Below are positions 45,177-55,540 of a DNA stretch of 64,000 bases, piece after piece. The DNA comes from an uncultured Prevotella sp. GTDB lineage: Bacteria > Bacteroidota > Bacteroidia > Bacteroidales > Bacteroidaceae. Position 1 is the first letter of the stretch. Every line of letters begins with the position of its first letter. The position numbers were made by a program, and so were the translations under genes. The notes under the pieces were generated by a model. The model did no database searches, was not told the origin of the DNA, and saw only the letters and a program-made list of their open reading frames with translations. The stretch is from positions 1 to 64,000 of the forward strand of contig CADCEF010000022.1 of the NCBI GenBank assembly GCA_902800365.1, written 5' to 3'.

Positions 45177-45803
45177 GTAGCCTTGCTTCTTCAGCTCGTC
45201 TACCATATCCAACAATTCCTGATACCACGCTTCGCCAAACCTACGGATAAGCGGATCGCGGAGGAACTGGTAAAGTAAGAGATTCTCCTGGATACCTTTA
45301 GCGATGGCCATCTTGCATACACTCCAACGGTTGTAGTTAAGTCCAACCAGACCCTCGCCAAGTTTCTTTTCACGAATAGGATATAAAGCACAACTAATAG
45401 GCTTGCAGAAATGGGATTTTCCTGCTCTGTAAGCCTTTTCTAATGCACACAGACAGCAGTTCTTAATGGGCAGATGAGTATTCCAGTCCTCTATGTCGCC
45501 ATAATAGGTAAACACGCAGTCCTTTCCACCAACAATACTTGTAACCAAATCACCTTCCTTATCGGTATAGGCTACTCCTTGTTTGTCGATGACAGCCTGA
45601 GCCGAAGCCGAGAGATCGTCCCACACAGTATCAACACACTCTTCAATCTCAGCTATTTCCTCCATCGTCACAGGAGCTCCAGCATCGCCTTCAACACAGC
45701 ATTCGCCTTTGCAAACGCTAAGATCACAACAAAACTTCTCCGTCAGGATTTCCGACGAGAGCAACACATCACCTACTTGTATAATGGGAGGAAGAGTATT
45801 CAT
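45171..45803 (-). CDS. DUF3109 family protein
   Basis: 210 aa from ATG 45803. The N-terminal motif CCDLSVCKGECCVEGDAGAPV carries the closely spaced cysteines of the family, and further Cys pairs (CCLCALEKA; CKPISCALYPI) suggest a metal or Fe-S site. The role is unknown, though homologues are sometimes annotated as zinc/iron-chelating. A longer start at 45824 is possible. Confidence 0.88.
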   Translation of the reverse strand: MNTLPPIIQVGDVLLSSEILTEKFCCDLSVCKGECCVEGDAGAPVTMEEIAEIEECVDTVWDDLSASAQAVIDKQGVAYTDKEGDLVTSIVGGKDCVFTYYGDIEDWNTHLPIKNCCLCALEKAYRAGKSHFCKPISCALYPIREKKLGEGLVGLNYNRWSVCKMAIAKGIQENLLLYQFLRDPLIRRFGEAWYQELLDMVDELKKQGYL

Positions 45804-45878
45804 CTGTTTGATATATTTAGGCACGAATTACGCGAATCTCACGAATTTACTATTTCGTGTTAATTCGTGCCTTTAATT

Positions 45879-46544
45879 TTACCATTGAATGGGAGTCATA
45901 CCATTTTGTTCGAGATAGGCATTGCAGCGGGAGAACTGATGCTGACCGAACCAGCCGCCACGATTGGCGCTTAAGGGCGATGGGTGAACAGACTCGAGTA
46001 CCAGGTTACGATTCTTGTCAATCATATAGGCCTTGCTGCGGGCATATCCTCCCCAAAGCATATACACCAGATGTTCACGATTGGTAGCAAGGGCCTGGAT
46101 AGCGGCATCGGTAAACTTCTGCCAACCTAATGCCGAGTGACTGTTTGCCTGATGGGCACGAACAGTGAGCGAAGCATTGAGAAGCAGCACACCTTGCTCA
46201 GCCCAACGGGTAAGATTGCCCGATGTTGGTATCTCCTTGCCCAAATCAGCCTGTATCTCTTTAAAGATATTCTGCAGCGAGGGTGGGAACTGTATACCGT
46301 CCTGTACCGAGAAACTCAGGCCGTGAGCCTGTCCTGGCTCATGATATGGGTCTTGTCCGATAATCACCACTTTTACTTTGTCAAACGGACACAGGTTAAA
46401 AGCATTGAAAATCAGTTTACCCGGAGGATAGCAGGTAGCAGTCTGATATTCCTGTCGCACAGCTGCTGTGAGCTGCGCAAAGTAAGGTTTATCAAACTCG
46501 TTCTGCAAATACTGCTTCCACGATTCTTCTATCTGCACATTCAT
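45879..46544 (-). CDS. ung: uracil-DNA glycosylase
   Basis: 221 aa family-1 UDG. Removes uracil from DNA. Catalytic motif GQDPYHEPGQAHGLSFSV and the C-terminal HPSPLSANRG are intact. Overlaps the HD-domain gene by 4 nt; the two are co-transcribed. Confidence 0.97.
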   Translation of the reverse strand: MNVQIEESWKQYLQNEFDKPYFAQLTAAVRQEYQTATCYPPGKLIFNAFNLCPFDKVKVVIIGQDPYHEPGQAHGLSFSVQDGIQFPPSLQNIFKEIQADLGKEIPTSGNLTRWAEQGVLLLNASLTVRAHQANSHSALGWQKFTDAAIQALATNREHLVYMLWGGYARSKAYMIDKNRNLVLESVHPSPLSANRGGWFGQHQFSRCNAYLEQNGMTPIQW

Positions 46545-47149
46545 AACTGCTTATATATCTCGTCAATCATTACCTGTGGAAGAAGCTTTCGCGGGTCGTC
46601 ACTATGAGGATTGATAGACTCCAGGAAATGAGGAAGTTCATTCTTATACACTTCCTTCATGTGATTATTGATTCTGTTCGACATCGAACACGAATAAGTG
46701 ATGTTAGCCAGACGATCGGCCAGTTTCAGGAACGGAGCGTATGGTGTTTCGCGAATGCCGGCATAATAGCGGTCGTTACTTCTCTCAGCACGTGTCCTAC
46801 CCTTCTCGTTAGTCAGTGCATAAACCATCTCGGCAGCCTGATAGGCCTGCTCGTCGCTCATAAAGAGAGCTGCGCCTTTCTTAACATCATTATAGGTCAT
46901 ACGCGCATCTTCGATACTATCGTGATAGAATGCGCCAAATAACAACGGCAGGACATCAGCCTCCTGCTGGCAGACCAGGTGTCCGTATTTCAACACCAAG
47001 TCTGCCACCATGTCGAGGTGAACACTATATGGATGATTCTCGTCGTAACGCTGGTTTACACTATCATGAAGCATGTGAGCATGCTCCCTTATCTCTTCGA
47101 TAGTATCCGAGTATTTCTCCAGATAGTTCTGATAGTCCTGCTGTGTCAT
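46541..47149 (-). CDS. HD-domain protein (alarmone hydrolase-like)
   Basis: 202 aa. HD metal-site motifs in order: YSVHLDMV, FYHDSIEDA, then ALTNEKGRTR, NDRYYAGIRE and LKLADRLANI. These follow the pattern of RelA/SpoT and Mesh1-type (p)ppGpp hydrolases, without synthetase, TGS or ACT domains. Activity as a small alarmone hydrolase is inferred. Confidence 0.75.
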   Translation of the reverse strand: MTQQDYQNYLEKYSDTIEEIREHAHMLHDSVNQRYDENHPYSVHLDMVADLVLKYGHLVCQQEADVLPLLFGAFYHDSIEDARMTYNDVKKGAALFMSDEQAYQAAEMVYALTNEKGRTRAERSNDRYYAGIRETPYAPFLKLADRLANITYSCSMSNRINNHMKEVYKNELPHFLESINPHSDDPRKLLPQVMIDEIYKQL

Positions 47150-47159
47150 AATCTATATC

Positions 47160-48680
47160 TTAGTCCTGAATAAGGTTCTCACCAGTCATGTCTGCAGGCT
47201 GCTCCAGACCCATAATGTGGAGAATTGAAGGAGCAACGTCAGCCAGACGACCATCCTTAACTGTAGCCGAATTGTTATTGGTTACGTAGATGAATGGAAC
47301 TGGGTTCAGTGAGTGAGCTGTGTTAGGAGTACCATCAGGGTTGATAGCGTTGTCAGCATTACCGTGGTCGGCAATGATGATAGCCTCGTAGTCGTTAGCC
47401 TTAGCAGCCTCGATTACGTCCTTCACGCAGTTGTCAACAGCCCATACAGCCTTAGCAATAGCGTTGTAGATACCAGTGTGACCAACCATATCACCGTTAG
47501 CAAAGTTAACTACGATGAAGTCGTACTTAGCCTCGTTGATAGCAGCAACCAGCTTATCCTTAACCTCGAAAGCGCTCATCTCAGGCTTCAGGTCGTAGGT
47601 AGCAACCTTAGGCGAAGGAACCAGGATACGATCCTCACCCTCGTATGGAGCCTCACGACCACCATTGAAGAAGAATGTTACGTGAGCATACTTCTCAGTC
47701 TCAGCAGTGTGCAGCTGCTTCTTGCCCTGCTTGCTCAGATACTCGCCCAGAGTGTTCTCAACGTTCTCCTTAGGGAACAGGATGTTTACACCCTTGAAGT
47801 TTGCATCGTATGGAGTCATGCAGTAGTACTGCAGGCCAGGGATAGTCTTCATGCCCTGCTCTGGCATATCCTCCTGAGTCAGTGCGATGGTCATCTCCTT
47901 AGCACGGTCGTTACGGAAGTTGATGAAGATAACAACATCACCCTCTTCTACGCAACCGTTAACTGCTGCATTGTGGATTGGCTTGATGAACTCATCGGTA
48001 ACGCCCTCGTCATAGCTCTCCTGCATAGCAGCAACCATATCAGTGCTCTGCTTACCAGTACCGTTTACAATCAGGTCGTAACCCTCTTTTACGCGCTCCC
48101 AACGCTTATCGCGGTCCATAGCGTAGAAACGACCTACGATGCTTGCGATAGCAGCCTCATTGTCGGCACATACCTTTGAAACCTGCTCGATGAAGCCCTT
48201 ACCGCTCTTTGGGTCGGTATCACGACCGTCCATAAAGCAATGAACAAACACCTGATTCTTCAGACCGTAAGCCTTACCAATCTCGATGAGCTTAAAGAGG
48301 TGATCGAGTGAAGAGTGTACACCACCGTCAGAAGTCAGACCCATGAGGTGCAGCTTCTTATTGTTCTCCTTAGCGTATGTGTATGCAGCCTTTACCTGAG
48401 GATTCTCCATGATAGAGCCATCCTTGCAGGCACGGTTAATCTTAACAAGGTCCTGATAAACGATGCGACCAGCACCGATATTGAGGTGACCCACCTCAGA
48501 GTTACCCATCTGTCCGTCGGGCAGACCAACATCTTCACCAGATGCCATCAGCTGAGAATGAGCTGAAGTTGCAGTCAACAGATCGAGGTAAGGAGTTGGA
48601 GTATTGAAGATAACATCACCCTTACCATGCTTACCGATTCCCCATCCATCGAGAATCATCAAAAGTGCTTTCTTTGCCAT
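47160..48680 (-). CDS. gpmI: 2,3-bisphosphoglycerate-independent phosphoglycerate mutase
   Basis: 506 aa. Interconverts 3- and 2-phosphoglycerate using two metal ions. DGWGIG near the start, the catalytic serine in [17 protein letters not shown], and metal ligands in ADHGNAD are present. Codon use is strongly biased, fitting a highly expressed glycolytic gene. It has its own promoter and stands apart from the rnhB gene upstream. Confidence 0.97.
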   Translation of the reverse strand: MAKKALLMILDGWGIGKHGKGDVIFNTPTPYLDLLTATSAHSQLMASGEDVGLPDGQMGNSEVGHLNIGAGRIVYQDLVKINRACKDGSIMENPQVKAAYTYAKENNKKLHLMGLTSDGGVHSSLDHLFKLIEIGKAYGLKNQVFVHCFMDGRDTDPKSGKGFIEQVSKVCADNEAAIASIVGRFYAMDRDKRWERVKEGYDLIVNGTGKQSTDMVAAMQESYDEGVTDEFIKPIHNAAVNGCVEEGDVVIFINFRNDRAKEMTIALTQEDMPEQGMKTIPGLQYYCMTPYDANFKGVNILFPKENVENTLGEYLSKQGKKQLHTAETEKYAHVTFFFNGGREAPYEGEDRILVPSPKVATYDLKPEMSAFEVKDKLVAAINEAKYDFIVVNFANGDMVGHTGIYNAIAKAVWAVDNCVKDVIEAAKANDYEAIIIADHGNADNAINPDGTPNTAHSLNPVPFIYVTNNNSATVKDGRLADVAPSILHIMGLEQPADMTGENLIQD

Positions 48681-48723
48681 AATCTTATTACTAATTTTAA
48701 ACGTACGTTCTTATTTTGCGCTG

Positions 48724-48748
48724 CAAAGATACAAAAATATTTTGTATC
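48724..48748 (-). promoter_or_regulatory. gpmI promoter within a 9-bp inverted repeat
   Basis: TATCTTTG on the minus strand (48731-48724). The same DNA holds GATACAAAA-ATA-TTTTGTATC (48728-48748), which overlaps the -7 element and reaches the rnhB stop codon. It may serve as a promoter-overlapping operator or be chance symmetry. Confidence 0.6.
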
Positions 48749-49373
48749 ATTCACCAAAATCTATACTTAATTGTCCATCACCCAGCAGATTATAACTTTT
48801 TCTGTGATAGGGTGTGATACCAAATTGTTTGATTGCCTCACGATGCTTTTTCGTGGGGTAGCCCTTGTTCGAGAGCCAGTCGTATTGGGAGTATTCCTTG
48901 GCTAGCTCGTTCATATAGTCATCACGATAGGTCTTAGCAAGAATGCTGGCAGCAGCTATGGCCAGATATTTGCCATCACCCTTAACTATCGTGGTAGAAG
49001 GCAGTGCTTTGCCATCAGAAGGATCCTTGTAGGGCTTAAAACGATTTCCATCAACGATGATAGCCTCAGGACGAACCTTGAGTTGGTCAAGGGCGCGATG
49101 CATCGCTAATATCGAGGCGTTCAGAATGTTAATCTTGTCAATTTCTTCAGGTGTAACAATGCCTACAGCCCATGCCACAGCATCTCGCTCGATAATCTCA
49201 CGCAGCTGATAGCGTTTCTTCTCTGAGAGCTGCTTTGAGTCGTTGAGCAACTCGTTCTGATAACCTTCGGGCAGGATAACAGCGGCAGCATAGACGCTAC
49301 CTGCCAAGCAGCCACGACCAGCTTCGTCGCAGCCTGCTTCTATCTTGCCTTCGTAGTATTTATTGAGTAGCAT
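48747..49373 (-). CDS. rnhB: ribonuclease HII
   Basis: 208 aa. Cleaves RNA in RNA-DNA hybrids. The signature CDEAGRG (Asp/Glu metal ligands) near residue 15 and the later acidic sites (IVDGNRF, AAASILAKTYRD) are intact. Starts 3 nt after the sufS stop, so it ends the long minus-strand operon. Confidence 0.96.
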   Translation of the reverse strand: MLLNKYYEGKIEAGCDEAGRGCLAGSVYAAAVILPEGYQNELLNDSKQLSEKKRYQLREIIERDAVAWAVGIVTPEEIDKINILNASILAMHRALDQLKVRPEAIIVDGNRFKPYKDPSDGKALPSTTIVKGDGKYLAIAAASILAKTYRDDYMNELAKEYSQYDWLSNKGYPTKKHREAIKQFGITPYHRKSYNLLGDGQLSIDFGE

Positions 49374-49376
49374 AGC

Positions 49377-50597
49377 TTAAAACATTTGCGATACTCTGCG
49401 GATACCTGCCACAAGTGCATCAATCTCTTCCTTGGTGTTATAAAGTGCAAACGATGCACGAACAGTGCCGCTGATACTAAGGCGATCCATCAAAGGCTGA
49501 GCACAATGGTGACCAGTACGGACAGCAATACCGAGTCGGTCAAGCAGGGTGCCCATATCCAAGTGGTGAATATTGCCAACATTGAAGCTTACCACAGCGT
49601 CCTTTTTCGCAGCATCCATCGGACCGTAGATTTTCATGCCATCTATGGTTTGGAGCTGCTCCATGCAGTATCGGGTAAGCTCTTGCTCGTGCTGCTGGAT
49701 AGCATCAAAACCAATAGCGTCGATGTATTCGATAGCCTTGGCCAGTCCGTGAGTAGCTACGTAATCAGGGGTACCTGCCTCGAACTTGAATGGCAGGCGC
49801 TCAAAAGTGGTCTTCTCCCAAGTAACCTTGTCAATCATCTCACCACCACCCTGATAAGGAGGCAACTTCTCGAGCCACTCTTCCTTGCCATAAAGCACTC
49901 CAATGCCGGTAGGACCGTACATCTTATGACCGCTGAAGGCGAAGAAGTCGCAGTCCATGGCCTGAACGTCCACTTTGAAATGAGGTGCACTCTGGGCTCC
50001 ATCAACCAGCACGGGAATACCATGGGCATGAGCTATCTTGATGATTTCCTCAACAGGATTAATCGTACCCAGCACGTTGCTCACATGAGCCACGCTGATA
50101 ATCTTGGTACGAGGAGTAATGAGTGTTTCCAACTGGTCGAGACAGAGAATTCCATCATCAGTGATGGGAATATGCTTCACTACAATGCCTCGCTTCATGG
50201 CTTGTAACTGCCATGAAACAATGTTTGAGTGATGCTCCATCTCGGTAACTATCACCTCGTCGCCCTCCTGCATCTGACTCTCGCAGAATGAGCTGGCTAC
50301 CAGGTTGATAGCTTCGGTGGTTCCACGGGTAAAGATTATCTCCTCTATCTTGCTGGCGTTGATAAATCCACGAACTTTCTCGCGTGCAGCCTCATGCAGG
50401 TCGGTGGCTTGCTGACTTAGGTAGTGAACGCCACGATGCACGTTGGCATTAACGTTAAGATACTCGTCCCTCATGGCATCAAGCACCATAAGCGGTTTCT
50501 GTGTGGTAGCCGCGTTGTCAAGATAAACCAGCGGCTTCTTGTAAACCTCACGAGACAGGATAGGAAAATCTTCCCTGATTTTGTTTATATTAAACAT
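49377..50597 (-). CDS. sufS: cysteine desulfurase SufS
   Basis: 406 aa PLP enzyme supplying sulfur for Fe-S clusters. PLP lysine in FSGHKMYGPTG; the active-site Cys in RTGHHCAQPLM, the class-II (SufS) pattern. The start codon lies inside a 7-bp tandem repeat (50589-50619). Confidence 0.95.
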   Translation of the reverse strand: MFNINKIREDFPILSREVYKKPLVYLDNAATTQKPLMVLDAMRDEYLNVNANVHRGVHYLSQQATDLHEAAREKVRGFINASKIEEIIFTRGTTEAINLVASSFCESQMQEGDEVIVTEMEHHSNIVSWQLQAMKRGIVVKHIPITDDGILCLDQLETLITPRTKIISVAHVSNVLGTINPVEEIIKIAHAHGIPVLVDGAQSAPHFKVDVQAMDCDFFAFSGHKMYGPTGIGVLYGKEEWLEKLPPYQGGGEMIDKVTWEKTTFERLPFKFEAGTPDYVATHGLAKAIEYIDAIGFDAIQQHEQELTRYCMEQLQTIDGMKIYGPMDAAKKDAVVSFNVGNIHHLDMGTLLDRLGIAVRTGHHCAQPLMDRLSISGTVRASFALYNTKEEIDALVAGIRRVSQMF

Positions 50598-50619
50598 TAA
50601 ACGTTAAACATTAAACATT
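50589..50619 (-). repeat. 7-bp tandem repeat covering the sufS start
   Basis: On the minus strand GTTTAAT/GTTTAAC units repeat four times, each with an ATG across the junction. The sufS ATG (50597) is one of these, directly after the sufD stop at 50621. Confidence 0.75.
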
Positions 50620-50620
50620 A

Positions 50621-51976
50621 TTACTTGCAGAGTTTGCAACCTGAGCATTTGTTAAGCTCGCCACGGAATCGCTTTTCTACCAGATAGTGCAGGCGATCGC
50701 GGAGTGGTTCAAGCTGCATGTGGTCGATAACCTCGTTGATAAACGCATTCTGCAGCAGTACCTTAGCCTCCTGCAGAGAGATTCCACGCTGACGCATGTA
50801 GAACAGGGCAGCATCATTAAGCTGACCAACGGTTGAACCATGAGCACACTTCACGTCGTCAGCATATATCTCAAGCATAGGCTGAGTGTACATACGAGCC
50901 TCCTTGGTGGCCGTCAGATTCTGATTGGTCATCTGCGATGTGGTCTTCTGAGCACCATGCTCTACCAGCACACGACCAGCAAAAGCACCTGTAGCCTTAT
51001 CGTCGAGCACATACTTATATAACTCCTGACTGGTGCAGTGTGGCACCTTGTGAACAATGAGCGTGTTATTATCAACATGCTGCTGCTTGTCGGCAATCAC
51101 ACAGCCGTAGCACTGGCACTCAGCACCTTCACCACTGAAGGTAAGGTCGAGTTTATTGCGGGTAATACCGTTGTGCAGAGTAATGACGTTGTGGTTTACA
51201 CGACTGTTTGCCTGCTGAACGATGTATACATTGCTAAGACGCACGTTCTTATTATGTGTCTCCTCCATGCAATAGAGGTCAAGAGATGCATTCTCGCCGA
51301 CATAAGCCTCAATAACCTGTGTAGCCAGGAAGTTACGATCGTCGGCAGCATGGTCGCAGAACAGCATTTTTATCTCAGCACTCTCTTCGAGCACAATAAG
51401 CACACGACGATTTACCATCAGGTCGGGCACTACACGCTGAGCGTTCTGTGGAGTAGCTTTCAGTATGTTTATTACCTGGATAGCACGATCCACCTTTGTA
51501 TTTTTGGGCACGTAAACCAGCAGTCCATCCTGTGCCAGCATGGTGTTAAGAGCAGTAATTGCATCCTCACTGGTCTTAGCAAGCTTGGTATAGTATTTTG
51601 CCACCAGTTCAGGATAATCACGCATAGAGCCGATAATCACACCCTCAGGCAGATGTCCCTTTGGCTTGTCATCGTGGAAGAACATATCGTTAACCACGAA
51701 ATACAGGCTTGTTGAGAGGTTGGGCACGTCGCAACGGAAAGCCTCATAGGGATCCACAGGAATCTGCAGGCGACTTAGGTTTACACCATAATCGGGCTCA
51801 AAGAGCTTCTGAATATCGGTGTACTTGTATCGCTCAACCTTTTTCGTTGGGAAGCCTTGCTTGCGGAAGTCCTCGAAAGCCGTATCGCGCACCACGTTCA
51901 TAGACTCTGGCGCATGATCAAAGATCATCTGCCGAGCCTGCTCGTAGAGTTCAATATATTGTTTTTCGCTACCCAT
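50621..51976 (-). CDS. sufD: Fe-S assembly scaffold SufD with cysteine tail
   Basis: 451 aa. Partner of SufB in the SufBC2D complex, beta-helix core. N-terminal helical region (KVERYKYTDIQ) and core are as in the family. The last residues are NKCSGCKLCK, a CxxCxxC pattern that could bind a metal or cluster. Overlaps sufC by one nucleotide. Confidence 0.93.
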   Translation of the reverse strand: MGSEKQYIELYEQARQMIFDHAPESMNVVRDTAFEDFRKQGFPTKKVERYKYTDIQKLFEPDYGVNLSRLQIPVDPYEAFRCDVPNLSTSLYFVVNDMFFHDDKPKGHLPEGVIIGSMRDYPELVAKYYTKLAKTSEDAITALNTMLAQDGLLVYVPKNTKVDRAIQVINILKATPQNAQRVVPDLMVNRRVLIVLEESAEIKMLFCDHAADDRNFLATQVIEAYVGENASLDLYCMEETHNKNVRLSNVYIVQQANSRVNHNVITLHNGITRNKLDLTFSGEGAECQCYGCVIADKQQHVDNNTLIVHKVPHCTSQELYKYVLDDKATGAFAGRVLVEHGAQKTTSQMTNQNLTATKEARMYTQPMLEIYADDVKCAHGSTVGQLNDAALFYMRQRGISLQEAKVLLQNAFINEVIDHMQLEPLRDRLHYLVEKRFRGELNKCSGCKLCK

Positions 51977-52731
51977 TACTCTTCTCCGATTTCTTCTTTA
52001 ATCCAATCGTAGCCGTGCTCCTGAATCTGGACAGCCAGCTCAGGACCGCCAGTCTTTACGATTCTGCCCTTGTAAAGCACATGTACAAACTGAGGCTTGA
52101 TCATCTCGAGCAGACGGTCGTAGTGAGTAATGACGATGCACGAAGTCTCGGGTGTCTGCAACTTGTTTACACCCTCGGCCACGATACGCATAGCATCAAC
52201 GTCAAGACCAGAGTCGGTCTCGTCAAGAATGCTCAGTTTTGGCTCCAGCATAGCCATCTGGAATATCTCATTGCGCTTCTTCTCACCACCGCTAAAGCCC
52301 TCGTTTACAGAGCGGTTAGCCAGTTTTGAGTCGAGCTCTACAATTTTTCTTTTTTCACGCTGAAGCTTCAGGAACTCTGCAGCGTTCATTGGCTCCAAGC
52401 CCTGATACTTGCGCTTCTCGTTGATGGCTGCCTTCATAAAGTTGGTCATCGACACACCAGGAATCTCAACGGGATACTGGAACGAGAGGAACAGTCCCTC
52501 GTGGGCACGATCCTCAGGCTTCATCTCCAGCAGGTTCTTGCCATTGAAATAAGCCTCACCCTCGGTAACCTCGTAGAGCGGATTACCAACAAGTACGGCA
52601 CTCAAGGTTGACTTACCAGAGCCATTGGGTCCCATAATAGCATGTGTCTCGCCATCGTTAATCACGAGGTCGATGCCTTTCAGTATTTCTTTGTCGCCAA
52701 TCTTGGCGTGTAAGTTCTTTACTTCTAACAT
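51976..52731 (-). CDS. sufC: Fe-S assembly ATPase SufC
   Basis: 251 aa ABC-type ATPase of SufBC2D. Walker A GPNGSGKSTL, signature FSGGEKKRNEI and DETDSGLD are intact. It is separated from sufB by the purine permease gene. Confidence 0.97.
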   Translation of the reverse strand: MLEVKNLHAKIGDKEILKGIDLVINDGETHAIMGPNGSGKSTLSAVLVGNPLYEVTEGEAYFNGKNLLEMKPEDRAHEGLFLSFQYPVEIPGVSMTNFMKAAINEKRKYQGLEPMNAAEFLKLQREKRKIVELDSKLANRSVNEGFSGGEKKRNEIFQMAMLEPKLSILDETDSGLDVDAMRIVAEGVNKLQTPETSCIVITHYDRLLEMIKPQFVHVLYKGRIVKTGGPELAVQIQEHGYDWIKEEIGEE

Positions 52732-52741
52732 TTATATATTT

Positions 52742-52771
52742 TACTATTTGACAATTTACTAATTGACAATT
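52742..52771 (-). repeat. 15-bp tandem repeat between permease and sufC
   Basis: Two 15-bp units, AATTGTCAATTAGTA and AATTGTCAAATAGTA (minus strand), fill the gap and overlap the permease stop codon. The nusA-infB gap has the same design. Confidence 0.75.
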
Positions 52772-54077
52772 ACAGGAATGCGTAACGGCAAATAAACAGA
52801 GCAGCCAAGAGAATGGTACCCCAGTTCATATTGTTACGCTCGTCTGTATCTTTTATTGTTCCTGACAACAGATGTATCAGCACATAAGAAATAACACCCA
52901 TGAGAATACCGTCAGATATACTGTAGGTAAGTGGCATGAGTACTATACATACAAAACAAGGTATAGCTGTTACATAATTAGAGAAATCAACCTTGCGGAT
53001 GTCGTGCATCATCATAACACCCACCAGAATCAGCGCAGCAGCTGTGGCCTGTGCAGGGATAGCAAGGAATAGCGGTGCGAAGAGCAGTGCTATGAGAAAG
53101 CAGATGGCTGTAGTGAAACTGGTCACACCCGAACGTCCACCTACATTCACACCCGATGCACTCTCAACGTAAGTTGTTACGGTTGATGTACCAAGCATTG
53201 CTCCAACGGTTGTACCGATGGCATCAGCCATAAAGGCCTGATTCAGATTCTTCACGTTACCATTGTCGTCAACCATACCAGCACGGTTTGATACACCGAT
53301 AAGGGTACCGATGGTGTCAAACATATCAATAAACAAGAATGTAAGTACCACAACAACCATATCTACCGATAAGATGTTATGCCATTCAAACTGCCAGAAG
53401 ATAGGGGCTATTGATGGAGGTGTAGACATGATACCTGTATAATTGGTAACACCAAGAGGTATACCAACGATGGTAGTCACCAGGATACCGATAAGCAAAG
53501 CGCCTGTAACCTTTCTTACCAACAGGGCTGCAGTCAGAATGATGCCGAAAATACTCAGCAGCACAGCAGGGTTATGCAAATCGCCTAATGTGATAAAAGT
53601 TGATTCCGATGAGGTTACGATACCAGCACCCTTCAGTCCTACAAAGGCGATAAACAATCCGATGCCAGGGCTGATGGCTCGACGCATAACCAAAGGTATG
53701 GCATTAACAATATGCTTGCGCAGACCTGTAATGGTGAGAAGGATAAATATCAGTCCCTCTATCAACACAGCGGTAAGTGCAAACTGCCATGTATAACCCA
53801 TAGTAAGCACTACGGTAAATGCAAAGAATGCATTCAATCCCATACCAGGAGCCAGTGCAAATGGCAACTTTGCATAGATAGCCATCACCAGCGTACCTAC
53901 TACTGCAGCAATACATGTGGTTGTGAACACTGCACCAGCATCCATACCTGTAGCAGAAAGGATGTTGGGGTTAACGGCTAAGATGTAAGCCATCGTCAAG
54001 AAAGTGGTGATACCACCAATAACTTCCTTGCGCAAAGTCATCTTTGAGGAATCAAATCCAAATAGTTTCTCTAACAT
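52770..54077 (-). CDS. NCS2-type purine permease (AzgA/PbuG-like)
   Basis: 435 aa, about 12-14 transmembrane helices. The N-terminal stretch GGITTFLTMAYILAVNP and ALAPGMGLNAFFAF identify the AzgA/PbuG branch of proton-coupled adenine/guanine/hypoxanthine permeases. It sits between sufB and sufC in the same direction, an unusual place for it, and has no promoter of its own that I can see. Confidence 0.92.
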   Translation of the reverse strand: MLEKLFGFDSSKMTLRKEVIGGITTFLTMAYILAVNPNILSATGMDAGAVFTTTCIAAVVGTLVMAIYAKLPFALAPGMGLNAFFAFTVVLTMGYTWQFALTAVLIEGLIFILLTITGLRKHIVNAIPLVMRRAISPGIGLFIAFVGLKGAGIVTSSESTFITLGDLHNPAVLLSIFGIILTAALLVRKVTGALLIGILVTTIVGIPLGVTNYTGIMSTPPSIAPIFWQFEWHNILSVDMVVVVLTFLFIDMFDTIGTLIGVSNRAGMVDDNGNVKNLNQAFMADAIGTTVGAMLGTSTVTTYVESASGVNVGGRSGVTSFTTAICFLIALLFAPLFLAIPAQATAAALILVGVMMMHDIRKVDFSNYVTAIPCFVCIVLMPLTYSISDGILMGVISYVLIHLLSGTIKDTDERNNMNWGTILLAALFICRYAFL

Positions 54078-54089
54078 AGTTATTATTGT

Positions 54090-55538
54090 TTATCCTACAG
54101 TTCCTTCTAATGATACACTAAGTAATTTCTGAGCCTCAACGGCAAACTCCATTGGCAGCTTCTGCAGTACCTCCTTGGCGTAGCCGTTTACGATAAGTCC
54201 TACAGCCTGCTCTGTGGGTATGCCTCGCTGATTGCAATAGAACAGCTGATCCTCTGAGATCTTCGAGGTGGTAGCCTCGTGCTCGAATACGGCTGTGTCG
54301 TTGTGCACATCCATATATGGGAATGTGTGTGCGCCACAATCAGAGCCCAAGAGCAGAGAGTCGCACGATGAGTAGTTACGTGCATTGTCGGCAGTTGATG
54401 CTGCACGAACCAGTCCGCGGTATGAGTTCTGTGAGTGACCAGCCGATATACCCTTAGAGATGATTGTCGACTTGGTGTTCTTACCAATATGTATCATCTT
54501 GGTACCAGTGTCGGCCTCCTGATAGTTGTTGGTAACAGCAACCGAGTAGAACTCAGCCACGCTGTTATCACCACGCAGGATACAAGATGGATACTTCCAT
54601 GTGATGGCCGAACCTGTCTCAACCTGAGTCCACGACAGCTTTGAGTCAACACCACGCAGATCGCCACGCTTTGTTACCAGATTAAGCACACCACCCTTTC
54701 CGTTCTCATCGCCAGGATACCAGTTCTGAACGGTTGAGTACTTCACCTCAGCACGATTCATCACGATAATCTCTACGATAGCAGCATGCAACTGGTTCTC
54801 GTCGCGCATCGGGGCTGTACAACCCTCAAGATACGATACATATGCATCGTCGTCGGCAATAATCAATGTACGCTCAAACTGACCTGTATTCCTTGCATTG
54901 ATACGGAAATAAGAGCTGAGCTCCATTGGACAGCGAACACCCTTTGGGATATATACAAACGAACCATCGCTGAACACTGCCGAGTTGAGTGCTGCAAAGA
55001 AGTTATCCTTGTAAGGCACCACGGTTCCCAGATACTGACGCACCAGGTCGCCATGCTCCTTGATAGCCTCACCGATAGAGCAGAAGATTACTCCCTTCTC
55101 GCGCAGTTTCTCCTTGAAGGTGGTCTTTACGCTCACCGAGTCCATGATGGCATCAACGGCAGTATTGCCGCTAAGAGCCAGTCTCTCCTCGAGGGGGATA
55201 CCCAGCTTGTCGAAAGTCTTCTCCAGCTCAGGGTCAATCTTTCCATCGCCCTCCGGCTTCTTTGCCAGCGGGTCTGCATAGTAGCTAATAGCCTGATAAT
55301 CAATCTCGGGCACATGCACATGTCCCCATTTTGGCTCCGTCTGCTCTTTCCAGTAACGGAACGCTTTAAGGCGGAACTCGAGCATCCACTCGGGCTCCCC
55401 TTTCTTAGCAGAGATGAGCCGAACGATATCCTCGTTCAGCCCCTTCTCTATTATCTCAGTATGTACATCCGTGGTAAAGCCAAACTCGTATTTCTGTTCA
55501 GCCACCTGGCGTACAAATTCATTCTTTTGTTCTGACAT
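54090..55538 (-). CDS. sufB: Fe-S assembly scaffold SufB
   Basis: 482 aa beta-helix scaffold on which SufS-derived sulfur and iron are joined. Family features: [32 protein letters not shown] and [16 protein letters not shown]. It follows infB by 2 nt, linking translation initiation and Fe-S assembly in one operon. Confidence 0.97.
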   Translation of the reverse strand: MSEQKNEFVRQVAEQKYEFGFTTDVHTEIIEKGLNEDIVRLISAKKGEPEWMLEFRLKAFRYWKEQTEPKWGHVHVPEIDYQAISYYADPLAKKPEGDGKIDPELEKTFDKLGIPLEERLALSGNTAVDAIMDSVSVKTTFKEKLREKGVIFCSIGEAIKEHGDLVRQYLGTVVPYKDNFFAALNSAVFSDGSFVYIPKGVRCPMELSSYFRINARNTGQFERTLIIADDDAYVSYLEGCTAPMRDENQLHAAIVEIIVMNRAEVKYSTVQNWYPGDENGKGGVLNLVTKRGDLRGVDSKLSWTQVETGSAITWKYPSCILRGDNSVAEFYSVAVTNNYQEADTGTKMIHIGKNTKSTIISKGISAGHSQNSYRGLVRAASTADNARNYSSCDSLLLGSDCGAHTFPYMDVHNDTAVFEHEATTSKISEDQLFYCNQRGIPTEQAVGLIVNGYAKEVLQKLPMEFAVEAQKLLSVSLEGTVG

Positions 55539-55540
55539 TA

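Noticed and set aside
47313-48179. 288-codon open frame on the plus strand opposite gpmI
   Set aside because: Shadow of gpmI; the composition is Leu/Ser/Val-rich without a recognisable domain or start site.
49386-50207. 273-codon open frame opposite sufS
   Set aside because: Antisense shadow; the sufS catalytic residues are on the other strand.
54786-55535. 249-codon open frame opposite sufB
   Set aside because: Antisense shadow of a conserved gene, with no independent signal.
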